Below are positions 19,286 through 27,585 of a DNA stretch of 39,848 bases, piece after piece (the first letter of the stretch is position 1; each line of letters starts with the position of its first letter). The stretch comes from a virus. The notes under the pieces are model-generated. The model saw only the letters and a list, made by a program, of their open reading frames with translations. It was not told the origin of the DNA and did no database searches. The position numbers and the translations under genes were made by a program. The stretch lies in IMG/VR virus record IMGVR_UViG_3300022908_000069, positions 1 through 39,848 of that record; one strand, given 5' to 3'.

Positions 19286-19774
19286 TCAGATCCCGAGGTT
19301 CGTCCGAAACTGGTGCAGCAGCGTCTTGGATCCGTTCGGCAGCTCGACAGCCGTCGTCACACCGACGGCGATCACGCTGTCCTGCCGGTTCTCGAACAGA
19401 TCGCCGCACGCGAGCAGGCAAGCCGCCTGCATGATCTCGTTCATCACGAGGCCGCGAATCGTCATGGCGTACGCGCGAAACGCATCCGCACGCGCGCCGG
19501 TGACCGCATCTAGCGCGATCGCTCGATGCGTGCAGTCAGTCAGCGTGCTCGCCGCATCCTCGCTCACCTTGATCGAAGCGAGTGCGTCGGTCAGCGTCGT
19601 CGGCGCCACCACGATCGCGGCAGCAAGTGCGGTCGCATCGGCGTACATGAAGCGATTCATGTACTCGGCGGCGGATCGCTCCGCGGCATCGAGGTAAAGC
19701 TGGATGAGCGCGTCCTCATTGGTCGCGTACACCCGGCAATGCTTTCGTGCCGTCTGGAGGTCGATGATGCTCAC
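19286..19774 (-). CDS. Head-tail connector (HK97 gp6-like)
   Basis: 162 residues, mostly helical. The N-terminus DLQTARKHCRVYATNEDALI and the helix AERSAAEYMNR are characteristic of gp6-like connectors that form a ring under the portal. An insertion of about 35 residues rich in Ala/Thr (near 48-85) makes it longer than the usual 100-110 residues. Only 1 nt separates it from the head closure gene and 5 nt from the upstream gene. Confidence 0.85.
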   Translation of the reverse strand: MSIIDLQTARKHCRVYATNEDALIQLYLDAAERSAAEYMNRFMYADATALAAAIVVAPTTLTDALASIKVSEDAASTLTDCTHRAIALDAVTGARADAFRAYAMTIRGLVMNEIMQAACLLACGDLFENRQDSVIAVGVTTAVELPNGSKTLLHQFRTNLGI

Positions 19775-19779
19775 GGGCG

Positions 19780-20130
19780 TCAGCCCGCCTTGTTCTTCGG
19801 TTCGGACGCTTTCTTGTTCGCCGGCTCCGATGCCTTTTTCTGACCGCCATTGCCTTCGGTGTTTGCCACGTCTTCATCCTCATTCGGAGCTGCTGGTTTG
19901 GTTTCGCTGGCGTGCACGATGCCGCTGCCCTCGCCCCCGATCAGCAGAGCGCGTCCGTGATTCAATTCGACGTGCTCGCCTGCGGGTAATTCCACGAGTC
20001 CGTTTCGCGCGAGCTGCAGGCCGCGCTGACGTTCGACCTCGATCTCGTCGCCCGCATTGACGTGGCCACTGCCGTTGAGAAATTCGCGAAGGACTTTGAC
20101 CTTCAACGTTTCGACGTTTGGTGCGTTCAT
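19780..20130 (-). CDS. Small post-capsid protein with charged tail
   Basis: 116 residues. A small beta-like domain (KVKVLREFLNG to ARNGLVELPAG, 10-51) of a type often found between capsid and connector genes in HK97-like phages is followed by a hydrophilic tail with two AxxKKASEP-like repeats and a lysine-rich end. Function unknown; possibly a head accessory protein. The ATG lies directly after the U tract of the terminator at 20131-20158 and has no Shine-Dalgarno sequence; the only AGAAGG sits inside the hairpin. Confidence 0.65.
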   Translation of the reverse strand: MNAPNVETLKVKVLREFLNGSGHVNAGDEIEVERQRGLQLARNGLVELPAGEHVELNHGRALLIGGEGSGIVHASETKPAAPNEDEDVANTEGNGGQKKASEPANKKASEPKNKAG

Positions 20131-20158
20131 AAAAGAAAGGGCCGGTTGCCCGGCCCTT
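20131..20158 (-). terminator. Intrinsic terminator after the major capsid gene
   Basis: Minus-strand hairpin with stem 20150-20158 pairing 20137-20145, loop TTGC (20146-20149), followed by TTTCTTTT. It lies in the 55-nt gap between the capsid stop and the next ATG, which directly abuts the U tract. It probably makes a capsid-only mRNA 3' end with partial read-through. Confidence 0.75.
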
Positions 20159-20185
20159 CTCCATTGCTGTGACGGTGAGCGCCGC

Positions 20186-21454
20186 TTACGGCGCGGGGTC
20201 GGCCGGGAACGTGCCGTAGACGAAGGACTGCGGGCGGTACACGCAGAGCGCCAGGCGCTCTTCCGCACGGATCGTGACCATGTTCTTCACGAAGTTGTCC
20301 TGGTCTTCGGTCGAGACCTCGACGGCCGCATCCTCGCGGTCGAACACCTGGGCCGCGATATCGAGCGCGCCGACAAGGAACTTGCCGACCGGCATCGCAT
20401 TGGTGTCGATGACCGGCAAGCGCCACATGCGCGAGACACCGCCGTCGGTGACGCTGACCCAGATGTATTGACCGGTCGTGTCCTTCTTCAGCGACAGACG
20501 TTCCCAGTCGTTCGGGTTCAGCACGATGCCGCTCGCGCGGTACTCGGCGACGCGCACCTGCGTGATCGCGTGCGACAGCACGTCGATGCCGGTGTCGCCC
20601 GTCTTCGTGCGCGTGGTGTCGTATGGCGTGGCCTGCGGAATCAGCCCGAGCAGGTTGTTGCCCGTGCCGTCGCCGGCGAGGATCTGCGCTTCCTCGACAT
20701 ACTTCAGGCCGTAGATCGCGCGGCCGTTGATGTAGCTCTGCAGGGCCGGGATGTCGGCGAGCACCTGCTTCGACGCCCGGAACCAGTGAGCGATGGTCTT
20801 GACCGTAGCGGTCAGCAGCGTGAAGGACAGATCGGACTGCGGCTTCAGCAGACCTTCGCCGACAGGACCGGCCATGTTCTGGAAGCCCGACTCCTGCACG
20901 TACTCAATCGCGTTCGAACCGGTGCGACCCGGTGCGATGAGATCGCGAATCATGAAAGGACGCTGCGGCGCGGTGATGATGCCCTCGATGCGATCGGGAC
21001 GGATCGCAACGCCAACGCCGCCGGTGCCCGTGGTCAGGCTGGTGATGTTCGTCACCGCCTTCAGGCCGCCCAGGCGAGCCGTGCCACGACCGTTCTTGGT
21101 CAGGTTGGCGAACGACTCGTGATCGGTCAGCTGCTCGCCGAACGACTTGCCGGCCTCGACGTCGCCATTGCCGCCGCGACGCGCGAGTTTCTGCTCGATG
21201 TCGAGCATGCGCGCGTTGTATTCGTTGCCGGCCTTCGACAGCAGCTCCAGCGCCGCCTTCGTGTCATCGAGCACCTTCCCGTGCTGCGCGATGTCGGCAT
21301 TCGCCTTCTCGACGAACGTCTTGATCTCGGTGTCGCGCTTGCCGAGCGCTTCGATCACCGACTTCATTTCGCGCTGGAGGTCGCCACGATCGGCAACACC
21401 TTCATCCTTCCGCTCGCGGATGCCATCCGCAGCAGGGTTTTCTTTGATCAACAT
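20186..21454 (-). CDS. Major capsid protein, HK97 fold
   Basis: 422 residues from the ATG at 21454, which has AGGA about 7 nt upstream; the open frame extends further but that part only mirrors the protease gene. Residues 1-105 are highly charged and coiled-coil like, the scaffolding delta domain that the prohead protease removes. The body starts around the NLTKNGRGTARLGG segment and contains the family landmarks RPFMIRDLIAPGRTGSN, AHWFRASKQVLADIPAL, and GIVLNPNDWERLSLKKD. Assembles the icosahedral head. Expression is probably boosted by a terminator right behind the gene, giving a discrete transcript. Confidence 0.95.
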   Translation of the reverse strand: MLIKENPAADGIRERKDEGVADRGDLQREMKSVIEALGKRDTEIKTFVEKANADIAQHGKVLDDTKAALELLSKAGNEYNARMLDIEQKLARRGGNGDVEAGKSFGEQLTDHESFANLTKNGRGTARLGGLKAVTNITSLTTGTGGVGVAIRPDRIEGIITAPQRPFMIRDLIAPGRTGSNAIEYVQESGFQNMAGPVGEGLLKPQSDLSFTLLTATVKTIAHWFRASKQVLADIPALQSYINGRAIYGLKYVEEAQILAGDGTGNNLLGLIPQATPYDTTRTKTGDTGIDVLSHAITQVRVAEYRASGIVLNPNDWERLSLKKDTTGQYIWVSVTDGGVSRMWRLPVIDTNAMPVGKFLVGALDIAAQVFDREDAAVEVSTEDQDNFVKNMVTIRAEERLALCVYRPQSFVYGTFPADPAP

Positions 21455-21464
21455 GGGTATTTCC

Positions 21465-22151
21465 TCAGTTTGAGAGAGAGAATCCGGCGAGCTGCTTGTG
21501 CAGTGCCGATAGCAACGCGCTGCTCTCGCCCGGATCCCCCAGGTGTTCGAGCTGCTTGTAACCGCCCTCCGCAATGCGGATGGCCTGCGACTTCGAGAAC
21601 CCTTGCTCCCGCAAGAGCGCTTCGAATTCGCGCAACGTCGGAAGTGACCCGTGGGCCAGCTTCGACTTGATCGTGTCGACACGCGCTTCGTCGTTCGCCG
21701 GGAATGTCACCGGCGACACTTCGGCCAGGTCCAGCGCGGTAAGCGTGCGGATGCCCGTCTTCTCGTCATATGACGAGGCGCGCACGTAGTAGCCGATGGA
21801 CAGGCCGCTGATGATCCCGCGCTTCATCAGCGCGTAGACCTCGCGCGCGCGGTTGACGTCGTCCTTCAGCAGGAAACCTTCAACGCGAAGACCGGTGTCG
21901 TCTTCGACGAGCGAGGAATACCCGCCGATTGGCTCGTCGCTGTTGTGATTCCACAGCGCCGGCAGGATGCGGCCGAGGTCGGCGATCTCCGCCAGCGACT
22001 GCGTGAACGCACCCTTCGCGACGATCTCGTTGTAGCTGTCGACGACACCGAACACCGAGCCATAACCGGAATAGGTTCCGTCGTCGGCGACCACGTTTGC
22101 CTTGAACGCGAAGGTCCGGAATTTGAGGGACCGGCCATCTTTACGCTGCAT
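21465..22151 (-). CDS. Prohead protease, HK97 U35 family
   Basis: 228 residues from the ATG at 22151, which lies inside the last codons of the portal gene (11-nt overlap). The catalytic pattern is visible: His69 in ALWNHN and the serine motif SGLSIGYYV at 115-123, followed by EVSPVTFPANDEA around 150, all diagnostic of U35 prohead proteases. It cleaves capsid delta domains and itself during maturation. The remaining C-terminus (about 170-228) is helical and is expected to be removed. Confidence 0.92.
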   Translation of the reverse strand: MQRKDGRSLKFRTFAFKANVVADDGTYSGYGSVFGVVDSYNEIVAKGAFTQSLAEIADLGRILPALWNHNSDEPIGGYSSLVEDDTGLRVEGFLLKDDVNRAREVYALMKRGIISGLSIGYYVRASSYDEKTGIRTLTALDLAEVSPVTFPANDEARVDTIKSKLAHGSLPTLREFEALLREQGFSKSQAIRIAEGGYKQLEHLGDPGESSALLSALHKQLAGFSLSN

Positions 22152-23484
22152 CGTCTTGCTCCTGCGGTAGTCCCAGCAAACGCAGCAGGCCGGACTTCGC
22201 GGCTTCCGCTGGCGGTGCGACCGCGCCGAGCTTGTCAATCGGCACGAGGTTGGATTGAACGGTGTAGATGTCGCCGCCGACGGGTTTCGGCAGGTCTTCG
22301 CGTGCTGCAACTTGCGCTCGATTGATCCACCCGTTTTGCAAACCGCTCGCGTAGTAAGCCGCGCGGCCGGCGCTGTCGGCGCGCAGCAGACCTTCCACCG
22401 AGAACTTCGCGAAGTAGCGCAGCCGCTCTGCCGGTGTGAGCAGGCTTTTTCGAATGGACTTCTCGATGCGTGCCAGCCACGGCGAGAGTGTGTGCGTCAG
22501 GAACAGCTGCCCTTGCGCTTCCGTGCTGGTCGGCCAGCTCGATTGCTTGTCGCCGTGTCCAACCATCACCGGCGGAACGCGGAACCAGCGGCAGATTTCT
22601 TCGACGTTGAACCCACGGGTCGCGAGCAGCTGCGCGTCTTCCGGATTCATCGGCACCTGCTGATATTTCAGACCCGCTTCCAGCACCATCGTCTTGCCGG
22701 CATTCATCGCGCCGGCGAACTTGGCAGCGAAATTTTCTCGGTATTCCTCGCGCTGCTCGGTGTTCAGGTTCTTGTCCGTCGACAGCGTGCCGCCAACGTT
22801 CATGCCATTGGCGAAGACCTTCGCCGACGCCTGGTCTGCCGCGAGCGCCGCTCCGAACGTGTTGGCACCGTAGCGAATGCTCGACAGACCCATCACGCCG
22901 TCCTGACTGAAGGCCTTCAGGTGCCACATCAGCGCTTCCGGAATCACCCGCTGGTGACCAGTGACGTCGGTGTAGCGGTATTCCAGCGAGCCATCCGTCA
23001 GGCGCCGCACGTTCATGCGGTGCGGCTCGAGGAAATCGATCGCTATCACCCGGCTACCGCTGTACAGCTTTTCGCCGAACGAATTGCCCCACAGCATCAG
23101 CGCGACCAGCACGACTTCCCAGAATTCGACCGACGTCATGTCGCCGTTTGGCTGGTCGTGCAGGAGTTCGAAAAGAGGATGGCTGCGCGCAGCCACACTG
23201 CTGCCGTCAGGCGCGCGCTCATAGATCCCGCACGGCAGTGTCGCAATCGTCTCCGCTACCAAACGACAGCAGGCCCAGGCCGTCGACAAGCTCAGCACGG
23301 TTCGCGCCGACACGTGCTGACCACTGTTCGAATCCGCGCCGAAGAACGCCGACCAGAAACCGCCGTCGGTCAGCTTGATGGTCTTACCGACCCAGTCGCT
23401 GACCATCGACTTCAGCGCAAGGCTGGTACTCGATCGTGTCGCGACGGCGCGCTGCAGGACGGTTGCGATCGCCAGGTCACCCAC
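22141..23484 (-). CDS. Portal protein, HK97 family
   Basis: 447 residues from a GTG at 23484 that overlaps the end of the small membrane protein gene by 8 nt. Recognisable family segments are SLSTAWACCRLVAETIATLPC (about 67-87), LMLWGNSFGEKLYS, and EEICRWFRVPPVMVGH. It forms the dodecameric ring at the packaging vertex and binds the terminase during DNA entry. A long + strand open frame through this gene is a shadow. Confidence 0.93.
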   Translation of the reverse strand: MGDLAIATVLQRAVATRSSTSLALKSMVSDWVGKTIKLTDGGFWSAFFGADSNSGQHVSARTVLSLSTAWACCRLVAETIATLPCGIYERAPDGSSVAARSHPLFELLHDQPNGDMTSVEFWEVVLVALMLWGNSFGEKLYSGSRVIAIDFLEPHRMNVRRLTDGSLEYRYTDVTGHQRVIPEALMWHLKAFSQDGVMGLSSIRYGANTFGAALAADQASAKVFANGMNVGGTLSTDKNLNTEQREEYRENFAAKFAGAMNAGKTMVLEAGLKYQQVPMNPEDAQLLATRGFNVEEICRWFRVPPVMVGHGDKQSSWPTSTEAQGQLFLTHTLSPWLARIEKSIRKSLLTPAERLRYFAKFSVEGLLRADSAGRAAYYASGLQNGWINRAQVAAREDLPKPVGGDIYTVQSNLVPIDKLGAVAPPAEAAKSGLLRLLGLPQEQDDAA

Positions 23485-23641
23485 CGGTCAACCCCCTGCG
23501 CAAGAACCCTGCGAACATCAGAAGCGCGACACCGGACGCGAGCAGCGCCCATCCGGTGCCGAGCAGCACGTAGACGCCGCCGACAATCAGCCCGCTGCCA
23601 GCCAGGACCGACAGCAGAAAGATCAGGTGTGGGAGCTTCAT
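23477..23641 (-). CDS. Small two-helix membrane protein between terminase and portal genes
   Basis: 54 residues, starting MKLPHLIFLL. Two hydrophobic helices (about 5-27 and 31-47) are separated by a short GTG turn; the C-terminus carries RRG. The ATG overlaps the TerL stop (ATGA at 23638-23641) and its stop overlaps the portal start, so the gene exactly fills the 153-nt gap and is translationally coupled on both sides. Tiny hydrophobic genes in this position occur in related phages but have no established role; membrane docking of packaging, or regulation of lysis, are possible guesses. Confidence 0.7.
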   Translation of the reverse strand: MKLPHLIFLLSVLAGSGLIVGGVYVLLGTGWALLASGVALLMFAGFLRRGLTGG

Positions 23642-25398
23642 GCGATTACCGGGTTTTTGAGGAAGTCCATGAGCCCCTCGTTTTCGTCAACGTTGCCCGA
23701 CACGCCGACCGCCATCAGCAGCGCGCACATGTCATCGATCTTGTCTGCGGACCGCTTCTTCGACGGGCCGGTGTTGTTGTTGTCGTCGGTCTTCGCGACG
23801 AGATTCGAGGCGCACCAGTTGAGGACCGGATCGCCTCCATGCGCGAATCGCTTCGACACGTACGCGCGTTCCAGCGCCTTCATGGCCGGGTGATACGACT
23901 TCGGCCCCTGTATGAATTCCTGCATCGGGACGCCGGCGGTGATGAGGTTCTGCGCCATCGCCTCCGCGTTCCATTTGTCGTAGCCCACGATCTGCGGGTT
24001 GAACCGCGCGCAGATGCCCTGCACGTCGGTCTCGATCAAGCCGTAGTCCGAGACGGCCCCTTCAGTCATCTTGATCAGGCCTTCCTCGACCCAACCGGCG
24101 TAGTTCACCGAGTCGCGCGCGGTGCGCTGCGCTACAGCATCGGTCGGCACCCATCGCCAGCCGAACGTGAAGAGGAACGCATCCACCCACCAGACCAAGC
24201 GGAACGCGTTCAAGTCCGTGGTGGCGGCCAGGTCGAGACCTCCCCAACAGGGGTACGGCCGCAGGAATTCCAGATCGACCGCGCCGCTGCACTGCTGCCA
24301 GCGCGTCAAGTTCACCCATCCGGAGCTCGTTGAAGCCGACCGGTTGAGTCGCTTGATGCGGAATTCCGCCATCGCCGACGGCATCCGCTTCGCTTCGATC
24401 GCCTCCTTTCGGATCGCCTCGAGCAAATACGGGTTGACGTCGATCAATGGGTTCGCCTTGTGCCAGGCGTCTTCGCTGAATTCGTCGTCGGCCTTGATGC
24501 CGGCTGCCTTGTCCTCTTCGTCGACGGTGAACATCACCGCGAGGAAGTGATCTACGTCGATCAGTTTCCGCAGGATGTCTTTGCCGAGCTTGCGCAGGTC
24601 CGGCCAGGGACCGGCGTTTGTAAATCCCTCCGTCGTCGTGAACAGGAACAGCGGCGACCGGCGCGCACCGGCCGCGGACCTCAACACGTTGAGCAGGTCC
24701 GCCGTCTTATGTGCGTGGATCTCGTCGGCCGCCACGTGCGACGGGTTCAAACCGTCCTGCGTACTGGCCTTCGCGTTGATCGATTTGAAGCTAGCGCCGA
24801 TCTCCACGCGCGCGATCGAATTCGCCCATGCGTGCAGGCCGTACGCCTCGCGAAGATCGGCGGTCTTCTCGACCATCTTCTTCGCCGGATCCCATATCTT
24901 CCGTGCCTGGTCGTTCGTCGTCGCCGCGCTAATCAGCTGCGCGCCCGGCTCGTCTTCGCAGCACATGCAATACAGCATGATCGCCGCGGCGAGCGTGGAC
25001 TTCGCGTTCTTTCGTCCGATCAGCAGCAGCGCCGAGGTAAAGCGACGCGTACCGTCCTTGCGCTTGCGAAACCCGAACAATTGCACGATGAAAAACACGT
25101 GCGCCGGATGCAGCACGATCGTTGGCGTATCCCATGTGCCTTCAACGTGCGGAAGCATCTCGATGAAGTTGCACGGATCGTTCGCGTTCCACTCATCGAA
25201 GTAGAACGGGCACCGCTTGGACTGAGCCCTTTTCAGGTCGGCCAAGAACCGCCGTGCCGCCTGTTGAATCAACCTCCCGTTGCGTTTGCGCTTCCTGTCG
25301 GCGATGACTTCGTTTGCGTAGGCGATGGCCTCCGCTACGAAGTCACGCGGGCCGCTTTCCGATTTTTTGGAATCGGTTGCTGACTTCCTTTTCGCCAC
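23638..25398 (-). CDS. terL: Terminase large subunit
   Basis: 586 residues from a GTG start, overlapping TerS by 56 nt. The ATPase has an unusual Walker A GRKNAKST at 128-135 (typical of the HK97 Terminase_1 family) and Walker B VAADE at 222-226. The nuclease domain starts at GGLDLAATTDLNAF, with Asp as metal ligand. It pumps DNA into the prohead through the portal and cuts the concatemer. HK97-type terminases of this class usually work with cos sites and an HNH protein, which is present upstream; the cos site itself is not identifiable by eye. Confidence 0.95.
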   Translation of the reverse strand: MAKRKSATDSKKSESGPRDFVAEAIAYANEVIADRKRKRNGRLIQQAARRFLADLKRAQSKRCPFYFDEWNANDPCNFIEMLPHVEGTWDTPTIVLHPAHVFFIVQLFGFRKRKDGTRRFTSALLLIGRKNAKSTLAAAIMLYCMCCEDEPGAQLISAATTNDQARKIWDPAKKMVEKTADLREAYGLHAWANSIARVEIGASFKSINAKASTQDGLNPSHVAADEIHAHKTADLLNVLRSAAGARRSPLFLFTTTEGFTNAGPWPDLRKLGKDILRKLIDVDHFLAVMFTVDEEDKAAGIKADDEFSEDAWHKANPLIDVNPYLLEAIRKEAIEAKRMPSAMAEFRIKRLNRSASTSSGWVNLTRWQQCSGAVDLEFLRPYPCWGGLDLAATTDLNAFRLVWWVDAFLFTFGWRWVPTDAVAQRTARDSVNYAGWVEEGLIKMTEGAVSDYGLIETDVQGICARFNPQIVGYDKWNAEAMAQNLITAGVPMQEFIQGPKSYHPAMKALERAYVSKRFAHGGDPVLNWCASNLVAKTDDNNNTGPSKKRSADKIDDMCALLMAVGVSGNVDENEGLMDFLKNPVIA

Positions 25399-25756
25399 TC
25401 GGTTTCACCTTGCCTTGCGCCACTGGCGTCAGGCCGAAGTCGTTCGACAACCCTCGCAGCTGCGCCATGTTCGACGCGTGCACCGGCATGCCGGCAGCGC
25501 GGAAATTGACGACCTCGCCGTGCATCGCGCACAGATGCGCGAACGTCGACAACGCCGCTTCGGTCAGCAGCTTGTTCGCGCACAAGATCGGCGCGAGCCG
25601 TTCCCATTCCTTGATGGCGTGCACGTTGCCGAGCCAATCGGGCGGCTTCGGTATGCCATCGACGAGTGGCAAATCGACAGCGGCCGCCCCGTCCCGATCG
25701 GCACGATCAGTGCCGGCGACGATCTTCAGGCTGCGGGGCTTTCGGGGGTTGGCCAT
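25343..25756 (-). CDS. terS: Terminase small subunit, P27 family
   Basis: 137 residues starting MANPRKPRSLKIVAGTDRAD, the basic N-terminus of P27-type small terminases. The centre (EWERLAPILCANKLLTEAAL) and a NDFGLTP motif before the basic C-terminus are also family marks. Binds the packaging site and loads TerL. Located 57 nt downstream of the HNH gene and overlapping terL. Confidence 0.9.
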   Translation of the reverse strand: MANPRKPRSLKIVAGTDRADRDGAAAVDLPLVDGIPKPPDWLGNVHAIKEWERLAPILCANKLLTEAALSTFAHLCAMHGEVVNFRAAGMPVHASNMAQLRGLSNDFGLTPVAQGKVKPSGEKEVSNRFQKIGKRPA

Positions 25757-25813
25757 CGTTCACCACAAGCGACAAAAAAACCAAATTTCTCAAGTGACGA
25801 CACAAATAAACCA

Positions 25814-26245
25814 CTACGCGCCCGTATCGGGGGCGACGACCCGTAGACTTTTTCCCCGCCTACCCCCACCGGTCGATTCCGTAGGGACACAACCCCCTTT
25901 CGACGATGGCGATCGCGACGCCGCCGGTGCCTGCCGCGCGCGTCCGAGGCCGCCGTTCTCGCGGTTCGTCTTTCGCGTGTGGCAGGGCTTGCACAGAGAC
26001 TGGTGATTGCTCGGATCGTTGTTCGAGTCATCCCCATCGACGTGGTCGACCTCGCTGGCCATGCGCACGCGTCCGAGTGCTGCGCAGTGTCGACATAGCG
26101 GCTCGCGCCGCAGCTGTGCTGCCCGCAACTTCCGCCATGTCGTGCTGTTCGTGGCCAGCGCGCGCCGCTGCTGCCTGTTCCCCTCTGGCCGGTACACGCG
26201 CGCCTTCTTTCGGAAAGGCGAATGCACCGGGGGTTTCGTTGGCAC
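25814..26245 (-). CDS. HNH endonuclease of the packaging module
   Basis: 143 residues from a GTG start. Zinc-binding pairs are C51xxC54 and C85xxC88. The HNH core has Asp67-His68 (in VDHVDGD), Asn80 and His89 (in CKPCHTRKT). HNH proteins placed just before terS are needed for cos cleavage in HK97-like phages, where they stimulate the terminase nuclease (family knowledge). The first 45 residues are basic and the last 45 are low complexity and probably disordered. Confidence 0.88.
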   Translation of the reverse strand: MPTKPPVHSPFRKKARVYRPEGNRQQRRALATNSTTWRKLRAAQLRREPLCRHCAALGRVRMASEVDHVDGDDSNNDPSNHQSLCKPCHTRKTNRENGGLGRARQAPAASRSPSSKGGCVPTESTGGGRRGKSLRVVAPDTGA

Positions 26246-26246
26246 G

Positions 26247-26507
26247 CTACCCCGCGCGCCGTCCGCTCAATATCTGCGGATGCTGGATCTGCGCTTCCGG
26301 CTGCGCAGGCGTTTCCTCGACGTCCTCGCCATCCACCTTGAGCAGAGCGGTGATCAGCTGAGCGTGCGAGTCGGCGACGGAGAGCATGGCCTGGGTGAGC
26401 CCGACCATGCCTGCGGTCTGCTGAGACATGCAGATCGCCAGGGCGTCGAAGCGCTTCAGCAGGGCCTTGTCCCGCGCGCTGAGGCCTTCCTCATCCGGAT
26501 CGGTCAT
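26247..26507 (-). CDS. Small helical protein of unknown function
   Basis: 86 residues from the ATG that overlaps the upstream stop (ATGA at 26504-26507). The sequence starts MTDPDEEGLSARDKALLKRF and has a helical middle with regularly spaced Leu/Ala/Met, so a short coiled coil is likely. The C-terminus is Pro/Glu/Gln-rich. No family recognised. It lies in the lysis-to-packaging interval, where phages often keep small variable genes. Confidence 0.55.
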   Translation of the reverse strand: MTDPDEEGLSARDKALLKRFDALAICMSQQTAGMVGLTQAMLSVADSHAQLITALLKVDGEDVEETPAQPEAQIQHPQILSGRRAG

Positions 26508-26860
26508 GACTGCACATCCTCGTTGCTCCACTTCCTGGTCATCGCTTCCCATCGGTTCGCCTGATGACCCATTGCAGTGATATTGCTGGCGGTGACGCCT
26601 GCCGCGCGCAGGAGCATGCGGCGCCACCACGTCAGCACGACACGCCTTTCCGTTATCTCGCCATCGATGTCGATCATCTCGTCCATCGTAACGAGGCAGC
26701 TGATGCGCGCGCGCCACACGTCGTCGCTCTTGCCGGTGATCTCGATGCTCTGCACACCGCCGAGCTCACTGCCGTCAGCCAGGATCACACGTGTTCCCTG
26801 CGTAGGCGTCGGCTTGCCCTGCTCACCCAGCACCGGCCGTATCGTGCATAGGTTGTTCAT
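26504..26860 (-). CDS. Small soluble protein of unknown function
   Basis: 118 residues starting MNNLCTIRPVLGEQGKPTP. The first 80 residues look like a small beta barrel (TQGTRVILADGSELGG, then SIEITGKSDDVW) followed by a helical end with several Trp and Arg. No signal peptide. The ATG has no obvious Shine-Dalgarno and follows the upstream stop by 14 nt. Function not recognised. Confidence 0.55.
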   Translation of the reverse strand: MNNLCTIRPVLGEQGKPTPTQGTRVILADGSELGGVQSIEITGKSDDVWRARISCLVTMDEMIDIDGEITERRVVLTWWRRMLLRAAGVTASNITAMGHQANRWEAMTRKWSNEDVQS

Positions 26861-26874
26861 GGTGCGCGCGGATG

Positions 26875-27156
26875 TCAGGTCGAGGACTGCTTGTTGAACG
26901 TTCCGAGCGAGTGATACAGCGCGACGAGCGCGGTGATCATCGTGGACAGATATGGCCACACCTGCTCGAGCGTGACCTCGACACCCGACACCTGCGCCCA
27001 TGCGGCATCGAGGAACGCCTTGACCTGTGCCAGCTTGGTAGCGCCAGGCGTGCCCGCCGGGAACGCTGACTCGACCTGCTGCACCAGCATGTCAACGGTC
27101 GGCCATACCGCGGTGATCGCGGCAAAGATGAGCTTGATCTGGGTGAATATGTTCAT
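26875..27156 (-). CDS. Small helical protein in the lysis region
   Basis: 93 residues from the ATG at 27156, supported by GGAG 8 nt upstream; an in-frame GTG three codons earlier is too close to that site. The ATG overlaps the stop of the lipoprotein gene (ATGA at 27153-27156). Two moderately hydrophobic helices (about 5-22 and 70-86) flank a polar middle. It may associate with membranes, or serve as an antiholin, but this is only position-based speculation. Confidence 0.55.
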   Translation of the reverse strand: MNIFTQIKLIFAAITAVWPTVDMLVQQVESAFPAGTPGATKLAQVKAFLDAAWAQVSGVEVTLEQVWPYLSTMITALVALYHSLGTFNKQSST

Positions 27157-27377
27157 TCGTGGCACTCCATCTTGAAGATGACGCCGTCAGGCGTCGGGAA
27201 ATCAGCCCGGTCCGATCGCGTTGTCGCGAGAAACGGGAGTTGGTCGAACAGCAGACCGAGCGTCGGCCTGCACGTGATGTCCGTCGGTGCCAGCCTGTGA
27301 ACCTGCAGGGACTGGCACGCGCTCAACAGTGCCGGGAGGATCATCACCAGCAGCAGGCGAAGGGGGCGCAACGCCAA
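27153..27377 (-). CDS. Rz1-like phage lipoprotein nested in the holin gene
   Basis: 74 residues from TTG at 27377 (AGGCGG lies 5 nt upstream on the minus strand); a second TTG at 27371 and an ATG at 27344 are alternatives. The first 21 residues form a lipoprotein signal peptide: basic n-region, hydrophobic core LLLVMILPALL and lipobox LSAC. The mature part is 53-54 residues and contains two more cysteines. Most of its coding region is out of frame within the 3' end of the holin gene, the classical arrangement of outer-membrane spanin subunits (Rz1). It is less proline-rich than typical Rz1, so the identity is probable rather than certain. It would link to an inner-membrane spanin at the last step of lysis. 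Confidence 0.6.
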   Translation of the reverse strand: MALRPLRLLLVMILPALLSACQSLQVHRLAPTDITCRPTLGLLFDQLPFLATTRSDRADFPTPDGVIFKMECHE

Positions 27378-27585
27378 GCGGACCGCCTGACGGTTTGCGC
27401 GATTCGTTCGCCAGCGCGAGCAACAACGAAACAAGCGTGATAGCAACCGCGACGATCTTGTCCGAGATATCAGCCGACAACGTGACATGTGCCGCTCCAG
27501 CGATGGCCGTGACGATGCCGGCCCAGGTGGTCGGCTCCTGCAGCTTGCGAATGGCGTATTGCTTGATCAGGCCGCTGAAGATCAT
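27202..27585 (-). CDS. Holin
   Basis: 127 residues. Two transmembrane helices are visible at about 20-35 and 43-60, joined by a short polar loop (TLSADISDK); a basic N-terminus precedes the first. The remaining 65 residues are hydrophilic and Pro/Gly/Asp-rich and mostly exist because the lipoprotein is encoded in the alternative frame. The ATG overlaps the endolysin stop (ATGA at 27582-27585). Forms membrane lesions that time lysis and give the endolysin access to peptidoglycan (family role). Confidence 0.75.
   Translation of the reverse strand: MIFSGLIKQYAIRKLQEPTTWAGIVTAIAGAAHVTLSADISDKIVAVAITLVSLLLALANESRKPSGGPLGVAPPSPAAGDDPPGTVERVPVPAGSQAGTDGHHVQADARSAVRPTPVSRDNAIGPG

Noticed and set aside
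22255-24333. Long + strand open frame (692 codons) across portal and terminase genes
   Set aside because: Spans two firmly identified minus-strand genes and the gap between them; composition is that of a shadow frame.
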